A stretch of 64,000 bases of DNA from Pseudogymnoascus destructans (lineage: Eukaryota > Ascomycota > Leotiomycetes > Thelebolales > Thelebolaceae). The DNA lies in the NCBI RefSeq assembly GCF_001641265.1, contig NW_020167538.1:124001-188000 (forward strand), given 5' to 3'. Both the position numbers and the translations under genes were made by a program. This document shows, piece after piece, positions 11,648 to 21,787 of this stretch; the stretch's first letter is position 1; every line of letters starts with the position of its first letter. The notes below the pieces were generated by a model. It worked only from the letters and a program-made list of their open reading frames with translations, was not told the DNA's origin and made no database searches.

Positions 11648-12822
11648 ATGGTAACTCATAAGCAGCGGGTTATAATAGCTGCTGCAGCTGTTGCAATAGT
11701 ATTCTACTATCGCTCACGCCAGCAGCACCGTCGTCGCTACCGCCGCCAGCAGTTAGCTAGGATCGTTCGACGGCCACCATATAGGCCGCCATTAGAATAC
11801 CAGCGCTGCGATTGGAGTCTTGATACTTGGGGTGAGGGGTCGCCAGTCAAAGTGAAGCTGTATTTACGGTATGATAAAAAGCCCCTTTTCATATTCTAGT
11901 CTAATTCCTATATAGCTTCTCGATTGAAGAGATCCGCTGCCTCATTCCGCTCCTCCGCTTTGAGGAATTATCATACCGTCACCGAATTGTTGCTAGTCCG
12001 GAGACTGCGCTTTGTGTAGTTCTTGCCCGCTTGGCTTATCCAAGCCGATGGTGTAGCCATGTGAGAATCTTCGGTCGATCTATCACATGGTTAAGTATCG
12101 TATTCAACGATACTTGCCAATATCTTGTTGCCCAGTTTGGGCCGACTCTTAGTTGGGCCCCGCATCTATCATATGAGAAGATGCAAGCGTTCTCAACAGC
12201 CGTAGAAGCTGTTGGTGGCTGCCCTAGGATCTGGGGTTTCGTTGACGGAACCTTTCGAGGATTCTGTCGGCCTGCTGGAAGTGATGAAGCCCAGCGGGCC
12301 GTTTATAATGGCCATAAACGCCAACACGGCCAGCAATGGCAGGCCATCGTGACGCCTGATGGGCTTGCTTCGTCGTTATGCGGACCCTTTCTTGGTACCG
12401 CAAACGACTGGATGATGTGGCTTGAGTCTGGTTGCGAAGACAGACTCAAGCAATTGATGGATCATATGGAAGAGCCCGAATGGCTCTTCCTTTACGGTGA
12501 TCCAGCTTATCGATGCACAACGGGTATTATGAGCCCCTTTTCGCATCCAAGAGGCAGACGACATCTGCCTCTTGATGAGCAAGCGTTTAACCGCTCGTTA
12601 TCATCTGCGAGAATAGCTGTTGAGAACTGCTTTGGCCGGACTCAACAGCTATTCTCATATATGGCCTTTAGTAAAGGCCTTCGATCTGGAAGTCAACCAG
12701 TTGCAGCGTACTTCGCTGTAGCTATTCTACTCACGAATTGCCATACCTGTATTCATGGCAATTTGATATCACGGCGCTTCAAAGTAGACCCGCCATCAAT
12801 CGAAGCGTATTTATGTATTTAA
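11648..12822 (+). CDS. Harbinger-type DDE transposase
   Basis: This nuclease would excise and integrate the surrounding element. Two exons are inferred: 11648-11868 and 11916-12822, split by a 47-nt intron (GTATGA..TATATAG). The spliced frame is 375 residues with no stop. The N-terminus is Arg/Gln-rich. The DDE_Tnp4-like core shows the three expected acidic positions in order: FVDGTFRGF, LYGDPAYRC and ARIAVENCFGR. The intron is short but its sites are good, and joining links the upstream frame to an in-frame EEIRCLIPLLRFEELSYR stretch before the core. Its partner gene is convergent at 12845-14023. The exact first exon is less certain than the core. Confidence 0.85.
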
Positions 12823-12844
12823 ACTATATAGCTACATACTTGTT

Positions 12845-14023
12845 CTACCCTGCTTCCTCTCTCCCTTCTCTCTGTCGTATCTGCTGCATAAACGAAGAGA
12901 ACATCACCATCTGTTCTTTTCGTAAGTCTTCAAGCTGGGCAGCAATTCCAGCTTGAATACGCTTCTCCTGTTGCTGGAGGCGTGCTTCTAACTGCCCCTC
13001 GATATCGTGAGGGGTAGTTATCACTTGTGAAGGCGGTTCTACAACTGCCTTCGAGAAGTTTTCCATAACTGAGAAGAAGCGCTCGTCACGGCGCTCTTCA
13101 CGGTCATGGAATACCTCATCCTCGTCAAGTGTAGTAGCTTGGCGCTTTCGAGGCTGACGAGACGAGGATGAGGAGGAGGATGGTGGCGGAGAAAAAGAGG
13201 AGGCGTAGGAGGAGGCGTAGGGCTGGAGTTGGTCGTCATCGTCGTCACCAATAGTGATAGCATCGTTTGCTTCACTACCAGCTAACTCCTGCACTTGGAG
13301 AGTTGGTATACGGTTCCGGGGTGATGGTAAAGGGGGGTTGATAACCCGCTTCTCTTTCATCGCAGTAAGGAGCGAAGCGCGGGCCCGAACGCTTGCTTCA
13401 GTCTTTGCTCCAATAGCTCCTCGATGTTCCCTCCGCTGCTGTATAACTGTAGCTTCAGCATCAAGGACAGCAATCCAGCTGTCCTCGTATAACTGTCGCT
13501 CCGTCCTCCCATCTTGCTCGCCGGTTCCAAGCTCAGCAAGGTATTTCCGGCGGGCAGTAATACTCCTCCGTAGTACCCGACGAAGAGTATCATGCTCCTT
13601 CCCGGATTCCAACTGCCAATCAGCAGTAACGTTCCGAAAGAACGTTGCTGCTTCAGATGTCCGGTATGTATGTGATAACCGCATACAGATCTTCAAGAGT
13701 ATGATATGTTCCTGGTTTGACAGCGCCGGCCGGCGTCCCCCGTTATCATCTTGTATATCCACCTCTTGCCCCCTTTTCCGCTTCCTTATCGGTGTCTGTT
13801 GAGTCGTAATAATCGTAGAATTCGTAGTTATCGGTGTAAATGGTAGAGGAGAGCCGTCAAGCTCGCTTTCCTCATCGTCGTAGTCGTCGTCGAAGACGCT
13901 TTGGCTACGACTATTCGAGCTGCTTGCGAGTCGACTAGGGGACTCAAACCCCTTATTCGATGTTATAGATACTCTCCAGACAGACTGGAGAGCAGTAGGA
14001 ACGGCAGTCGTGGCTGGCGGCAT
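12845..14023 (-). CDS. Accessory protein of the Harbinger-like element (Myb/SANT-like, predicted DNA-binding)
   Basis: A single-exon frame of 392 residues from the ATG at 14023; an upstream in-frame ATG at 14077 is less likely. It has an acidic/Ser-rich N-terminus and a basic patch (IRKRKRG). A helical block around residues 95-190 (LSNQEHIILLKICMRLSHTY .. WQLESGKEHDTLRRVLRRSI) resembles the trihelix/SANT-type domain of Harbinger second proteins. A poly-Ser/Pro linker and a C-terminal Gln-rich coiled coil follow (EARLQQQEKRIQAGIAAQLE). In known Harbinger systems such a protein helps the transposase enter the nucleus and bind the ends. That role is inferred here from position and composition. 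It ends 22 bp from the transposase stop. Confidence 0.72.
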   Translation of the reverse strand: MPPATTAVPTALQSVWRVSITSNKGFESPSRLASSSNSRSQSVFDDDYDDEESELDGSPLPFTPITTNSTIITTQQTPIRKRKRGQEVDIQDDNGGRRPALSNQEHIILLKICMRLSHTYRTSEAATFFRNVTADWQLESGKEHDTLRRVLRRSITARRKYLAELGTGEQDGRTERQLYEDSWIAVLDAEATVIQQRREHRGAIGAKTEASVRARASLLTAMKEKRVINPPLPSPRNRIPTLQVQELAGSEANDAITIGDDDDDQLQPYASSYASSFSPPPSSSSSSSRQPRKRQATTLDEDEVFHDREERRDERFFSVMENFSKAVVEPPSQVITTPHDIEGQLEARLQQQEKRIQAGIAAQLEDLRKEQMVMFSSFMQQIRQREGREEAG

Positions 14024-14240
14024 TCTAAAATACAGTATATAGGGCGAAATTATAACTTTTTCGATGCGCATCATCATGAGGAACGTTCAAACAAGTGTAT
14101 TACTAATATCTAAACTAACTACATACGGTAGTAATCAGGAGGGCACGACTGAACAGAAGTCTGTTCAGTCGTGCCTTCCTGATTACCAGAACGGGTAATC
14201 ACCGAAGGCAAGAAAATCGGGGCTACCGGGGGGGTGGCAG

Positions 14241-14308
14241 GGGGGGGGGCTTGGCAATTACTACTACGGGTAATGGTCAGGCCGAAGGTCAGGCTGCTAA
14301 AACTGTCT
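14241..14308 (-). repeat. Right terminal inverted repeat of the Harbinger-like element
   Basis: The mirror of the left end; outer 22 bp at 14287-14308, followed by ACT at 14309-14311. It contains TTGGCAATTACTACTACGGG, which matches the reverse complement of the inner left block. Confidence 0.85.
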
Positions 14309-14514
14309 ACTCACGAGTATAGTAAATCCTCGTACTCATACCACTCAAATACTCATGAGTATTTCCTAATTAGGATTAGTGCTTAGTCAGCACAAAATCG
14401 AAATAGACGTTTCTAGAAAATAATTTATAATATAATTAGCAAGATAGAAGGATCTAGAAACTAAGGTAGAAACTTCTAGAAAGTTATTATTTTATATATA
14501 TATCTAATGTATTT

Positions 14515-15171
14515 CACAAGCGAGTGGCCTACACAAGCAAGTGGCCTACGAAAACACCAAAACGTGTGAAGTTGACTACAGTTAACATGCTGCAACTAAC
14601 ACAAGCCCAATCCTCTAATCAGGAGGGTAGAATACTACTGGCTATTAGTGCAATTAAACAAGCTGTAGCATCATATGATATCCCTTGAACAACATTACGT
14701 TAACGAATCCATACCATGACTCCCTAATGTGACTCTAGTCCCAAATCACGAAAATAACTCTGTACAAAGAGTCAGCTCTTGTTTAGTACATCCTCGACCT
14801 AGATTCGCATGGATTTCTGCCCTAGCCACAAGGTGGACAAGAAATGGCGGATCTTCTACTTTCTAAACAAGGTGAGAGCCCTGTTAGGATAAACTAGACA
14901 ACCAACATCATAAAGCGTCGTATAGAAATCAAAGCAAAGTTCAGCTAGAAGTACGATTACAAACGAGCAAAATGCGAAGATCCTAAGATAATTCAAGAGT
15001 GGTTTTCTCTTGTACAAAACATAGCTGCAAAATATGGCATCTTAGAGAAGGATATCTACAACTTTGATGAAGCAGGCTTTGTAATGAGAGTTATTGCTAC
15101 TACAAAGGTAGTTACAAGCTCAGAAGCAAAGAGCTGTCTGTTACGATGGTCACAGAGGTCAAGAAGCTAGT
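14515..15171 (+). pseudogene. Decayed Fot1/pogo-type (Tc1-mariner) transposase, cut by an LTR
   Basis: With stops ignored, the plus strand gives recognisable Fot1-family stretches in order: ILLAISAIKQAVASYDIP (HTH start, about 14630), YDYKRAKCEDPKIIQEWF (about 14950) and the catalytic block IYNFDEAGFVMRVIATTK (about 15055). Several TAG/TAA/TGA codons and frame changes interrupt it, often where CA has become TA. That would fit repeat-induced point mutation, but could be ordinary decay. The rest of the gene is missing: the reading is cut exactly where an LTR starts at 15172. A direct repeat (ACAAGCRAGTGGCCTAC) at about 14517-14549 may belong to its terminus. Confidence 0.75.
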
Positions 15172-16065
15172 TGTAATGGTGGGTGCACCAGATGTGAGAA
15201 TCTAGCCACCTAAGGAAGGGATGATTTTACTAAGACAACACACTGTCTTAGGAAAAAGAGCCAAAGGGTCATAGCTTAGACTATTCCACAACGCAGCAAT
15301 CAGGTGTATGATGTAGTGGAGTGGTTTAGACAAGTTGTAACAAATGTTGAGTCTGAGAACTCAGGAATAAGTCAGAGGTTAGCACCTCACTGACTTTTCA
15401 GAAACAAGGAGTAACAAGATGAATGCTTGGAAGCTTGGAAAAGATGTGGAAGTATGTGATAGTCGATTTACTGTATTGTCTGCTTGCCCTTTCTTAAGGA
15501 AAGGGCAATCCTATTTATGCTAAAGGAATGTAGTTCTCTCATTTTCCAAGACTTTCCATGACTTACCAGGCTTGGTAACTGTAGTCGACGTAAGAGAATC
15601 CCATAGAACCATCTCTTAGGTTTGTAGCCTATAGGAAGTAAAAGGAGGTCCAAGGTCAGAGTACCCCTATAGACAAATTATGTCATAACTTAACCAATCT
15701 TGTGGGTAACTAAAGAGCGATGACATGTAATGCATCATAGAGGTTCGTAGGAGCTTTTAGAGCTATTGTTCATGCTCCTAGGCCTCTAGTTGGTAGAGAT
15801 ATGTCATATGGTAGTATGAGTGATGTCATGTAATGAATCATAGAGGGTTGTAGAGATATGCTATGTGGTAATATCGGCCCAGTAACTAAGGAGCGATGAC
15901 GTGTAATGAATCATAGATGGTTGTAGCAATCGTTGAGTAGTATTGCTCTTGTTGTTGGTGTGATAAGCCAAAATATGTATAGTGACTTGTAGGTTTGAGG
16001 AGGAGATTTCCAAGTTTGCTCTTGAGTTTGATAGCAAACTGAGTGCAACGAATGTCAGTATGACA
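15172..16065 (+). repeat. Rearranged gypsy LTR (older subfamily copy)
   Basis: It begins TGTAATGGTGGGTGCACC and ends GTCAGTATGACA, the same termini as the three young LTRs at 20852, 27125 and 29086. The interior differs: a segment around GATGACGTGTAATGAATC is repeated, and part of the 3' half is missing. It inserted into, or truncated, the Fot1-like gene. The polarity on the plus strand is opposite to the coding polarity of the family. Confidence 0.85.
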
Positions 16066-16683
16066 CTAGAGGCCTAAGAGCATGAACGATAGCTCTAAAA
16101 GCTCCTACGAACCTCTATGATGCATTACATGTCATCGCTCTTTAGTTACCCACAAGATTGGTTAAGTTATGACATAATTTGTCTATAGGGGTACTCTGAC
16201 CTTGGACCTCCTTTTACTTCCTATAGGCTACAAACCTAAGAGATGGTTCTATGGGATTCTCTTACGTCGACTACAGTTACCAAGCCTGGTAAGTCATGGA
16301 AAGTCTTGGAAAATGAGAGAACTACATTCCTTTAGCATAAATAGGATTGCCCTTTCCTTAAGAAAGGGCAAGCAGACAATACAGTAAATCGACTATCACA
16401 TACTTCCACATCTTTTCCAAGCTTCCAAGCATTCATCTTGTTACTCCTTGTTTCTGAAAAGTCAGTGAGGTGCTAACCTCTGACTTATTCCTGAGTTCTC
16501 AGACTCAACATTTGTTACAACTTGTCTAAACCACTCCACTACATCATACACCTGATTGCTGCGTTGTGGAATAGTCTAAGCTATGACCCTTTGGCTCTTT
16601 TTCCTAAGACAGTGTGTTGTCTTAGTAAAATCATCCCTTCCTTAGGTGGCTAGATTCTCACATCTGGTGCACCCACCATTACA
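16066..16683 (-). repeat. Inverted LTR arm; forms a 618-bp palindrome with 15172-15789
   Basis: The segment is the near-perfect reverse complement of 15172-15789, with equal arm lengths and only a few mismatches close to the inner edge. The two arms are separated by 276 bp. Each arm contains the same spurious 61-codon frame (15468-15653 minus, 16202-16387 plus), which shows how close the match is. It abuts the GTATGACA end of the previous LTR directly. A fold-back duplication or recombination of two LTRs is the likely origin. Confidence 0.88.
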
Positions 16684-16699
16684 AGTTGGCCTTGTAATG

Positions 16700-17000
16700 C
16701 ATCATTTAAATTAAGTCTTAATAAGTTGCTGTGAAAAACAAGATGTGTCTTCATACTTGCTAGTAGTTCTAGCTGATATGCCACTTGTCTAATTCGTTCT
16801 AGAATCTTAAATGGACCAACTTGCTTATAATCAAGCTTTTTAGAAGGCCTCTAGGTTTTGATATTTCGAGTAGATAGCCATACTCTGTCTCTAATTTGAT
16901 ATCTTAGTGAAGGTTTTTTGTTCTAGTTCGCTATAGTCTCCATCCGAGATTGAGAGAGTGTAATTTGATCTTGTAGGTAGATTCAAAGGCTAGATAGGAG
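16700..17000 (-). pseudogene. Decayed Ty3/gypsy integrase C-terminus
   Basis: On the minus strand, with one stop ignored, the translation reads RDRVWLSTRNIKT, then RPSKKLDYKQVGPFKILERI and HLVFHSNLLRL. This is the GPY/F-type module that closes a chromovirus integrase. The rest of the element is absent. It differs from the intact gag-pol at 21799 (which has DKLDTKRLGPFKI at this place), so it comes from another family. Confidence 0.65.
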
Positions 17001-17991
17001 GCATATTAGCCTAGAACGTTAACTAGAACATTAAATAGGGGGTATTCATAAAGTAATTATCACCAACTTCATCTTCATACGTCAGAACACAGTTTTACAG
17101 CTAACCCAATTCAATTTAACTAACTACTTATGGATAGTAACCCTAGCTACTACACTATAGCAGCCGCTATCCTAATTAGACAATTATGATGCCAAGCCTA
17201 CTAGGGTTTATATTTCCTACTACAGCTAGTTTTATGAGGCTGCTACAAAATGGAGCAGCGTTAAAGCAAATATAAATTGCTCTATTGGTGGACAAGAAGA
17301 GGTTATTAGTTAGTGTGGAGCTAGAGCATATTTTTAGGGTTGGGCCGGGACGCTGGAGGGGGAGATGAAGGTGGTGATTAGGGAGGGGAAGGCGTTGGTG
17401 GAGGTTGGGGAGGAGGTGTGGAGGGTTTGGAGGGAGTATGAGGGGAGGGGTGAGGAGGAGGAATAGGGGTTTCGGCTTAAGGTAACCTGGCGTTGGGAAA
17501 TGTGATGGGGCTTTGGAGGTGGACGGGGGGCGTTGATTAATTAACCTGGTGATTGGAGCTGGAGTGGTCGCCATTCGAGGTGTGGCTTTGAGGGATTGAT
17601 TGGTTTTGTTGGAGCCAGTTGTTATGATCTCACATTGTCAGTCAGAGTTTCACAAGTGAGAAAAACAGAAGGTTATCAACTCCGATTCTTGTTTCATATT
17701 TACCAGAGGCCTTTATTAGGGAGCAAAATATTGCCTCGGTAACGAAAGGAGAAGTATTGTGAGTACTTGTGAATGGCACAAAACATGAAAATACCGCGTA
17801 AAAATAGGCACCAGACAAAAAGTGAATGGTTCCATTCTCTTTCCCTTTCCAGCAGTTGAATCGCTGATTATACTCACAAGACTATGTAAGTCTTACGACA
17901 TGACAACGTCGCAAAAAATGTTGAAAGAAAAGCCCCAAAAAAATTGACAAAAAAGTATAATCAAGGATTGATCCCAATAGGTTGTTTCTAT
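17001..17991. other. AT-rich spacer, no confident gene
   Basis: About 990 bp between transposon relics and the tRNA gene. A G-rich patch at 17340-17470 gives a Pro/Leu-rich minus-strand frame (17176-17574) that looks like composition noise. A T6 run on the minus strand (17950-17956) may end tRNA transcription. Nothing else recognised. Confidence 0.5.
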
Positions 17992-18086
17992 TGGAGAAAC
18001 GGCGAATCGAACGCCGGACCTCTTCTATGTTACAGGAGACGAATCTCGAGTGCTAAAGAAGCGTTATACCACTAAACCATATCCCC
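17992..18086 (-). tRNA. tRNA, probably Ala(AGC), with a 23-nt intron
   Basis: Read on the minus strand: acceptor GGGGATA pairs with TTTCTCC (one T-T mismatch at 6-67), D-arm GGTTTAGTGGTATAAC, anticodon stem CTTCT/AGAAG, variable loop AGGTC, T-arm CGGCG TTCGATT CGCCG and discriminator A. The 30-nt anticodon loop fits a 7-nt loop TTAGCA..T with a 23-nt intron after position 37, the canonical nuclear site. That gives anticodon AGC. A G3:U70 pair, the alanine identity element, is present. The acceptor mismatch could mean a weak or decaying copy. A T6 run 35-40 bp downstream fits Pol III termination. Confidence 0.72.
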
Positions 18087-18409
18087 GTTTTTGTTGTGTC
18101 TGTATAATTATTAGTCCTATTATACTTAGCTGAATGTGCGGTTCGGTTGTATCATTGTTTCTCCGAGAACCCCTACAAACCCGGAAAAATACGGCCTGGT
18201 CACGTGGAATTTTATTTCCAATCACTCCCGAAATCATCACTAATCCGAGTCTATTACGCTCTCCCCTCGCCGTTCTTACCACGCCCATCGTGTTTCTTTT
18301 GTCTACCTGCATCAGCGACTGACGCCGGCGGTTCCTCAACTACCGTTTTTTGTGCGATTGACTTCTTTGGACCTTCTTTCCGGCGCTCACCTCCCTCCCC
18401 GTTTCCACG

Positions 18410-19558
18410 ATGCTCGCCCGCACTGTTGGACGCCGCGCGCTGACCTCCTGTGTCGCCTCGCCCTCTCGCAAATTCCTCACCACCTCCGCTGCGCCGAAGA
18501 AGCGGACATGGAAGGGCGCCGCGGTTCGCTGGGGTTTGGCCGGAGCTGGATTGTACTATTATAATACGACCGACATCTTTGCAGAGCAAGAAGAAGGTAT
18601 GGCTACCCACCTTCCAAATTACGAGCGGCACCGGCAATATCAGGATTCATGGACCATGGACTAACCAGTGTGCAGCTGCCATTGATAGGTTAGAAGATAG
18701 TATCCACCATATCCAGCAGAGCGAGCTCCCAACCATCGAAGCCGTCGTTGCCGAGAAGCGCGCACGCGCCGCTGCCCGCGCCGCCGAAGACAAAGCAAAG
18801 GCCAAGGCCGCCGCAGCCGCAGAAGCCGCTGCTGCATCTGCACCAGCATCCGATGCGTCGAAAGAGTCTGAGGGAACCGCTGCCGCTGTACCTGCTACCG
18901 AAGGCGAGGACGGGAGCCCAGCCCCAGGCGGCTCAATCGAAGACCTCGAAGCGGAAGCTGGTCAGGAAGGCGCCTTCAACCCCGAGACCGGCGAGATCAA
19001 CTGGGACTGCCCCTGCCTAGGCGGCATGGCACACGGACCCTGCGGCGAGGAGTTCCGCGAGGCGTTCAGCTGCTTCGTGCACAGCACCGAGGAGCCGAAG
19101 GGAATGGAGTGCATTGAAAAGTTCAAGTACGTGTTTGAGTGCTACTGGAGCGCTGACCCGGCGCTGGGGATAGAGGAAGTGGAGTGATATGCCATGGGAC
19201 ACTGCTGATGTGCTCGTATAGGGGAATGCAGGATTGTTTCCGGGCGCACCCGGATATATACGGCTCGGAGCTCGAGGACGACGAGGAGGAGATAGAGGCT
19301 GAGATCCGCGCGCAAGAGGCGGCTAAGACGGAGGCAAGGGAGGGTGAGGCTGCTGCTGCTGCTGCTGAATCTCAAGATAACAAGGTCACGCCGAAGAAGG
19401 AGGCCCAAGATGTCAAGGCAGCAGTGAAGGAGAAGGCTGTGGAAAAGACACCTGCACCGGTACACCCCGAAGCGGCCGATGCGATCGAGAAGGTGCTGCC
19501 AAAGACTGCATACGATGCGACTGATGCTGATGCAAAGGTGGACAATGCCAAGGCGTAG
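18410..19558 (+). CDS. MIA40: Mitochondrial intermembrane-space import and assembly protein Mia40
   Basis: This oxidoreductase drives disulfide-coupled import of small cysteine-rich proteins into the mitochondrial intermembrane space. Exons are 18410-18596, 18676-19126 and 19222-19558. Introns are GTATGG..GTGCAG and GTACGT..TATAG. Splicing gives 324 residues. The N-terminus is a basic, hydroxylated presequence (MLARTVGRRALTSCVASPSR) followed by a membrane anchor (WGLAGAGLYYYNTTDIF). An Ala/Glu/Lys-rich linker comes next. The core has the redox CPC (NWDCPCLGG) and two CX9C pairs, CGEEFREAFSC and CIEKFKGMQDC; intron 2 splits the second. An acidic/Ala-rich tail follows. Without the second splice the frame would read on to a false stop at 19187. 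Confidence 0.95.
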
Positions 19559-20340
19559 ATGGGCATAGGCTGAATTGACAAGAAGGGTGTCTGGATACCA
19601 AAAAACATTTAACGGCATAGACGGCTAGTGTCCCGAGCCCTGATTTTCAATATGGGAGCAGCGTCGGCGACGGAGGGAACCTGACCTGGTGTCCATAGAA
19701 GAGATATTGGAGTGTATATATGTATACTACTACTTTAGGTGTAAACCACCATGTAACACGCAAAAGAATAGAAACTCCACCTCCATCATTGCCCACTTGT
19801 TGTCTGGCACTGAAGCGGACCCCCCCGGGCAAGACTACCCAGGTAGCCCATCAAGGGCCTACTAGATAGCTGCTTAAGCACTTAGTTTTAGGTCATTTTA
19901 CATAGCCTAGATGGCTAACTATATCTAGCTTTCATCATTTTTCTACGGCATCTTCTGCTGTAGAGGAATGTAGTGTTGATTAGCTAAGTAGTTTGTGTGT
20001 GCGAAAGTGTCGCTTTCGCTATGCTGTCGCTTTTGCTATAACGTGGTTTATCAGTACGTCGGACATATCAGTACCTCGGTGTCACGAGCAACATCACGTG
20101 CGGATTGTAATCACGTGTGCGGCAGTGCCAAGGCGGAGGGTCTTCCGAACTCCGCGCGAGATCGTATATACAGTTCTCACGCGATAAGTCGATATAATAA
20201 TTCCTCTAGATAATATCGAGATATACTGAATATTGAGTAATCAAACCATTATGTAAGCCAAACGTCCAATGTGCCCTGAATGCACTCATTTGCCCTTTTG
20301 ACCACTAATTTCTTTCTATATGCTCTAAAGAACGGAGCAT
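19559..20340. other. Spacer between MIA40 and the LTR nest
   Basis: About 780 bp: the MIA40 3' flank, a short TATATATGTATA tract near 19713, then AT-rich DNA with no recognisable gene. It could be old transposon DNA; no termini were seen. Confidence 0.5.
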
Positions 20341-20851
20341 TGTAATGGTGGGTGCACCAGATGTGAGAATCTAGCCACCCAAGGAAGGGATGATTTTACT
20401 AAGACAACACACTGTCTTAGGAAAAAGAGCCAAAGGGTCATAGCTTAGACTATTCCACAACGCAGCAATCAGGTGTATGATGTAGTGGAGTGGTTTAGAC
20501 AAGTTGTAACAAATGTTGAGTCTGAGAACTCAGGAATAAGTCAGAGGTTAGCACCTCACTGACTTTTCAGAAACAAGGAGTAACAAGATGAATGCTTGGA
20601 AGCTTGGAAAAGACGTGGAAGTATGTGATAGTCGATTTACTGTATTGCCTGCTTGCCCTTTCTTAAGGAAAGGGCAATCCTATTTATGCTAAAGGAGTGT
20701 AGTTCTCTCATTTTCCAAGACTTTCTATGACTAACCAGGCTTGGTAAATGTATTAGAAATCAAGTGCGACCCACAACTAGCTTGCTAATCATGTAGCGAA
20801 TGTAAGAGAATCCCATAGAACCATCTCTTAGGTTCGTAGCCTATAGGAAGT
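20341..20851 (+). repeat. Truncated gypsy LTR (older subtype)
   Basis: It starts TGTAATGGTGGGTGCACC and resembles the copy at 15172 more than the young LTRs (for example GATGTGAGAATC and GATGATTTTACTAAG). It stops at CTATAGGAAGT, exactly where the young LTR begins at 20852. The remaining part is not found on the far side of the young element. Confidence 0.85.
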
Positions 20852-21787
20852 TGTAATGGTGGGTGCACCAGATATGAGAATCTAGCCACCCAAGGAAGGG
20901 ATGAATTTACTAAGACAACACACTGTCTTAGGAAACAGAGCCAAAGGGTTGTAGCTTAGACTATTCCACAACGCAGCAATCAGGTGTATGATGTGGTGAA
21001 GTGGTTTAGACAAGTTGCAACAAATGTTGAGTCTGAGAACTCAGGGGTAACTCAGAGGTTAGCACCTCACTGACTTTTCAAAAACAGAGAATAACAAGAT
21101 CAATGCTTGGAAGCTTGGAAAAGACGTAGAAGTATGTGCTAGTCGATTTACTGTATTGTCTGCTTGCCCTTTCTTAAGGAAAGGGCAATCCTATTTATGC
21201 CAAAGGAGTGTAGTTCTCTCATTTTCCATGACTTTCCATGACTAACCAGGCTTGGTAAATGTATTAGAAATCAAGTGCGACCCACAACTAGCTTGCTAAT
21301 CATGTAGTGAACGTAAGAGAATCCCATAGAACCATCTCTTGGGTTCTTAGCCTATAGGAAGTGAAAAGGAGGTCCAAGGTCAGAGTACCTATAGATAAAT
21401 TATGTCATAACTTAACCAATCTTGTGGGTAACTAAGGAGCGATGACGTGTAATGAATCATAGAGGGTTGTAGAAGCTTCTAGAGCTATCGTTCATGTTCC
21501 TAGGCCTCTAGTTGGTAGAGATATGCCATGTGGTAGTATTGGCCCACCCCCTTAAGGAGGAGATTTTCTTAATAACTTGTTCAATGAGTGTCCAAATGAT
21601 ATGCCGTGATGTATGTAGCATAAACAGATGTAGTAGAAGAGTTTGCAGCAATCGTTGAGTAGTATTGCTTCTGTTGTTGGTGTGATAAGCCAAGATATGT
21701 ATGGTGACTTGTAGGTTTGAGGAGGAGATTTCTAAGTTTGCTCTTGAGTTTGATAGCAAACTGAGTGCAACGAATGTCAGTATGACA
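20852..21787 (-). repeat. 3' LTR of the gypsy chromovirus
   Basis: 936 bp. In element orientation it begins TGTCATACTGACATTCG and ends GTGCACCCACCATTACA. Four differences from the 5' LTR were noted (in TAACTCAGAGG, GGGTTCTTAGCC, ATGCCGTGATG and CGTTGAGTAG). Confidence 0.93.

Larger units (their letters stand above)
11438..14308. mobile_element. PIF/Harbinger-like DNA transposon, apparently complete, two genes
   Basis: The termini are inverted repeats: 11438-11459 begins AGACAGTTTTAGCAGC and the reverse complement of 14287-14308 reads the same with one mismatch over 22 bp. A second inverted block lies just inside: GACCATTACC then TAGTAATTGCCAAG on the left, mirrored at about 14245-14287. So the inverted ends extend, imperfectly, for about 65 bp. 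The element is flanked by the trinucleotide ACT on both sides (11435-11437 and 14309-14311), matching the 3-bp target duplication of this superfamily. Inside are a DDE transposase (plus strand) and a second, convergent gene (minus strand), the standard two-gene plan. Neither frame has a stop or frameshift, so the copy may be active or recently active. Confidence 0.88.

Noticed and set aside
15468..16387. Two identical 61-codon frames (minus at 15468, plus at 16202)
   Set aside because: They are the same LTR sequence on the two arms of the palindrome, not genes.
17176..17574. Pro/Leu-rich 132-codon minus-strand frame
   Set aside because: It comes from a G-rich patch and has no domain or splice context.
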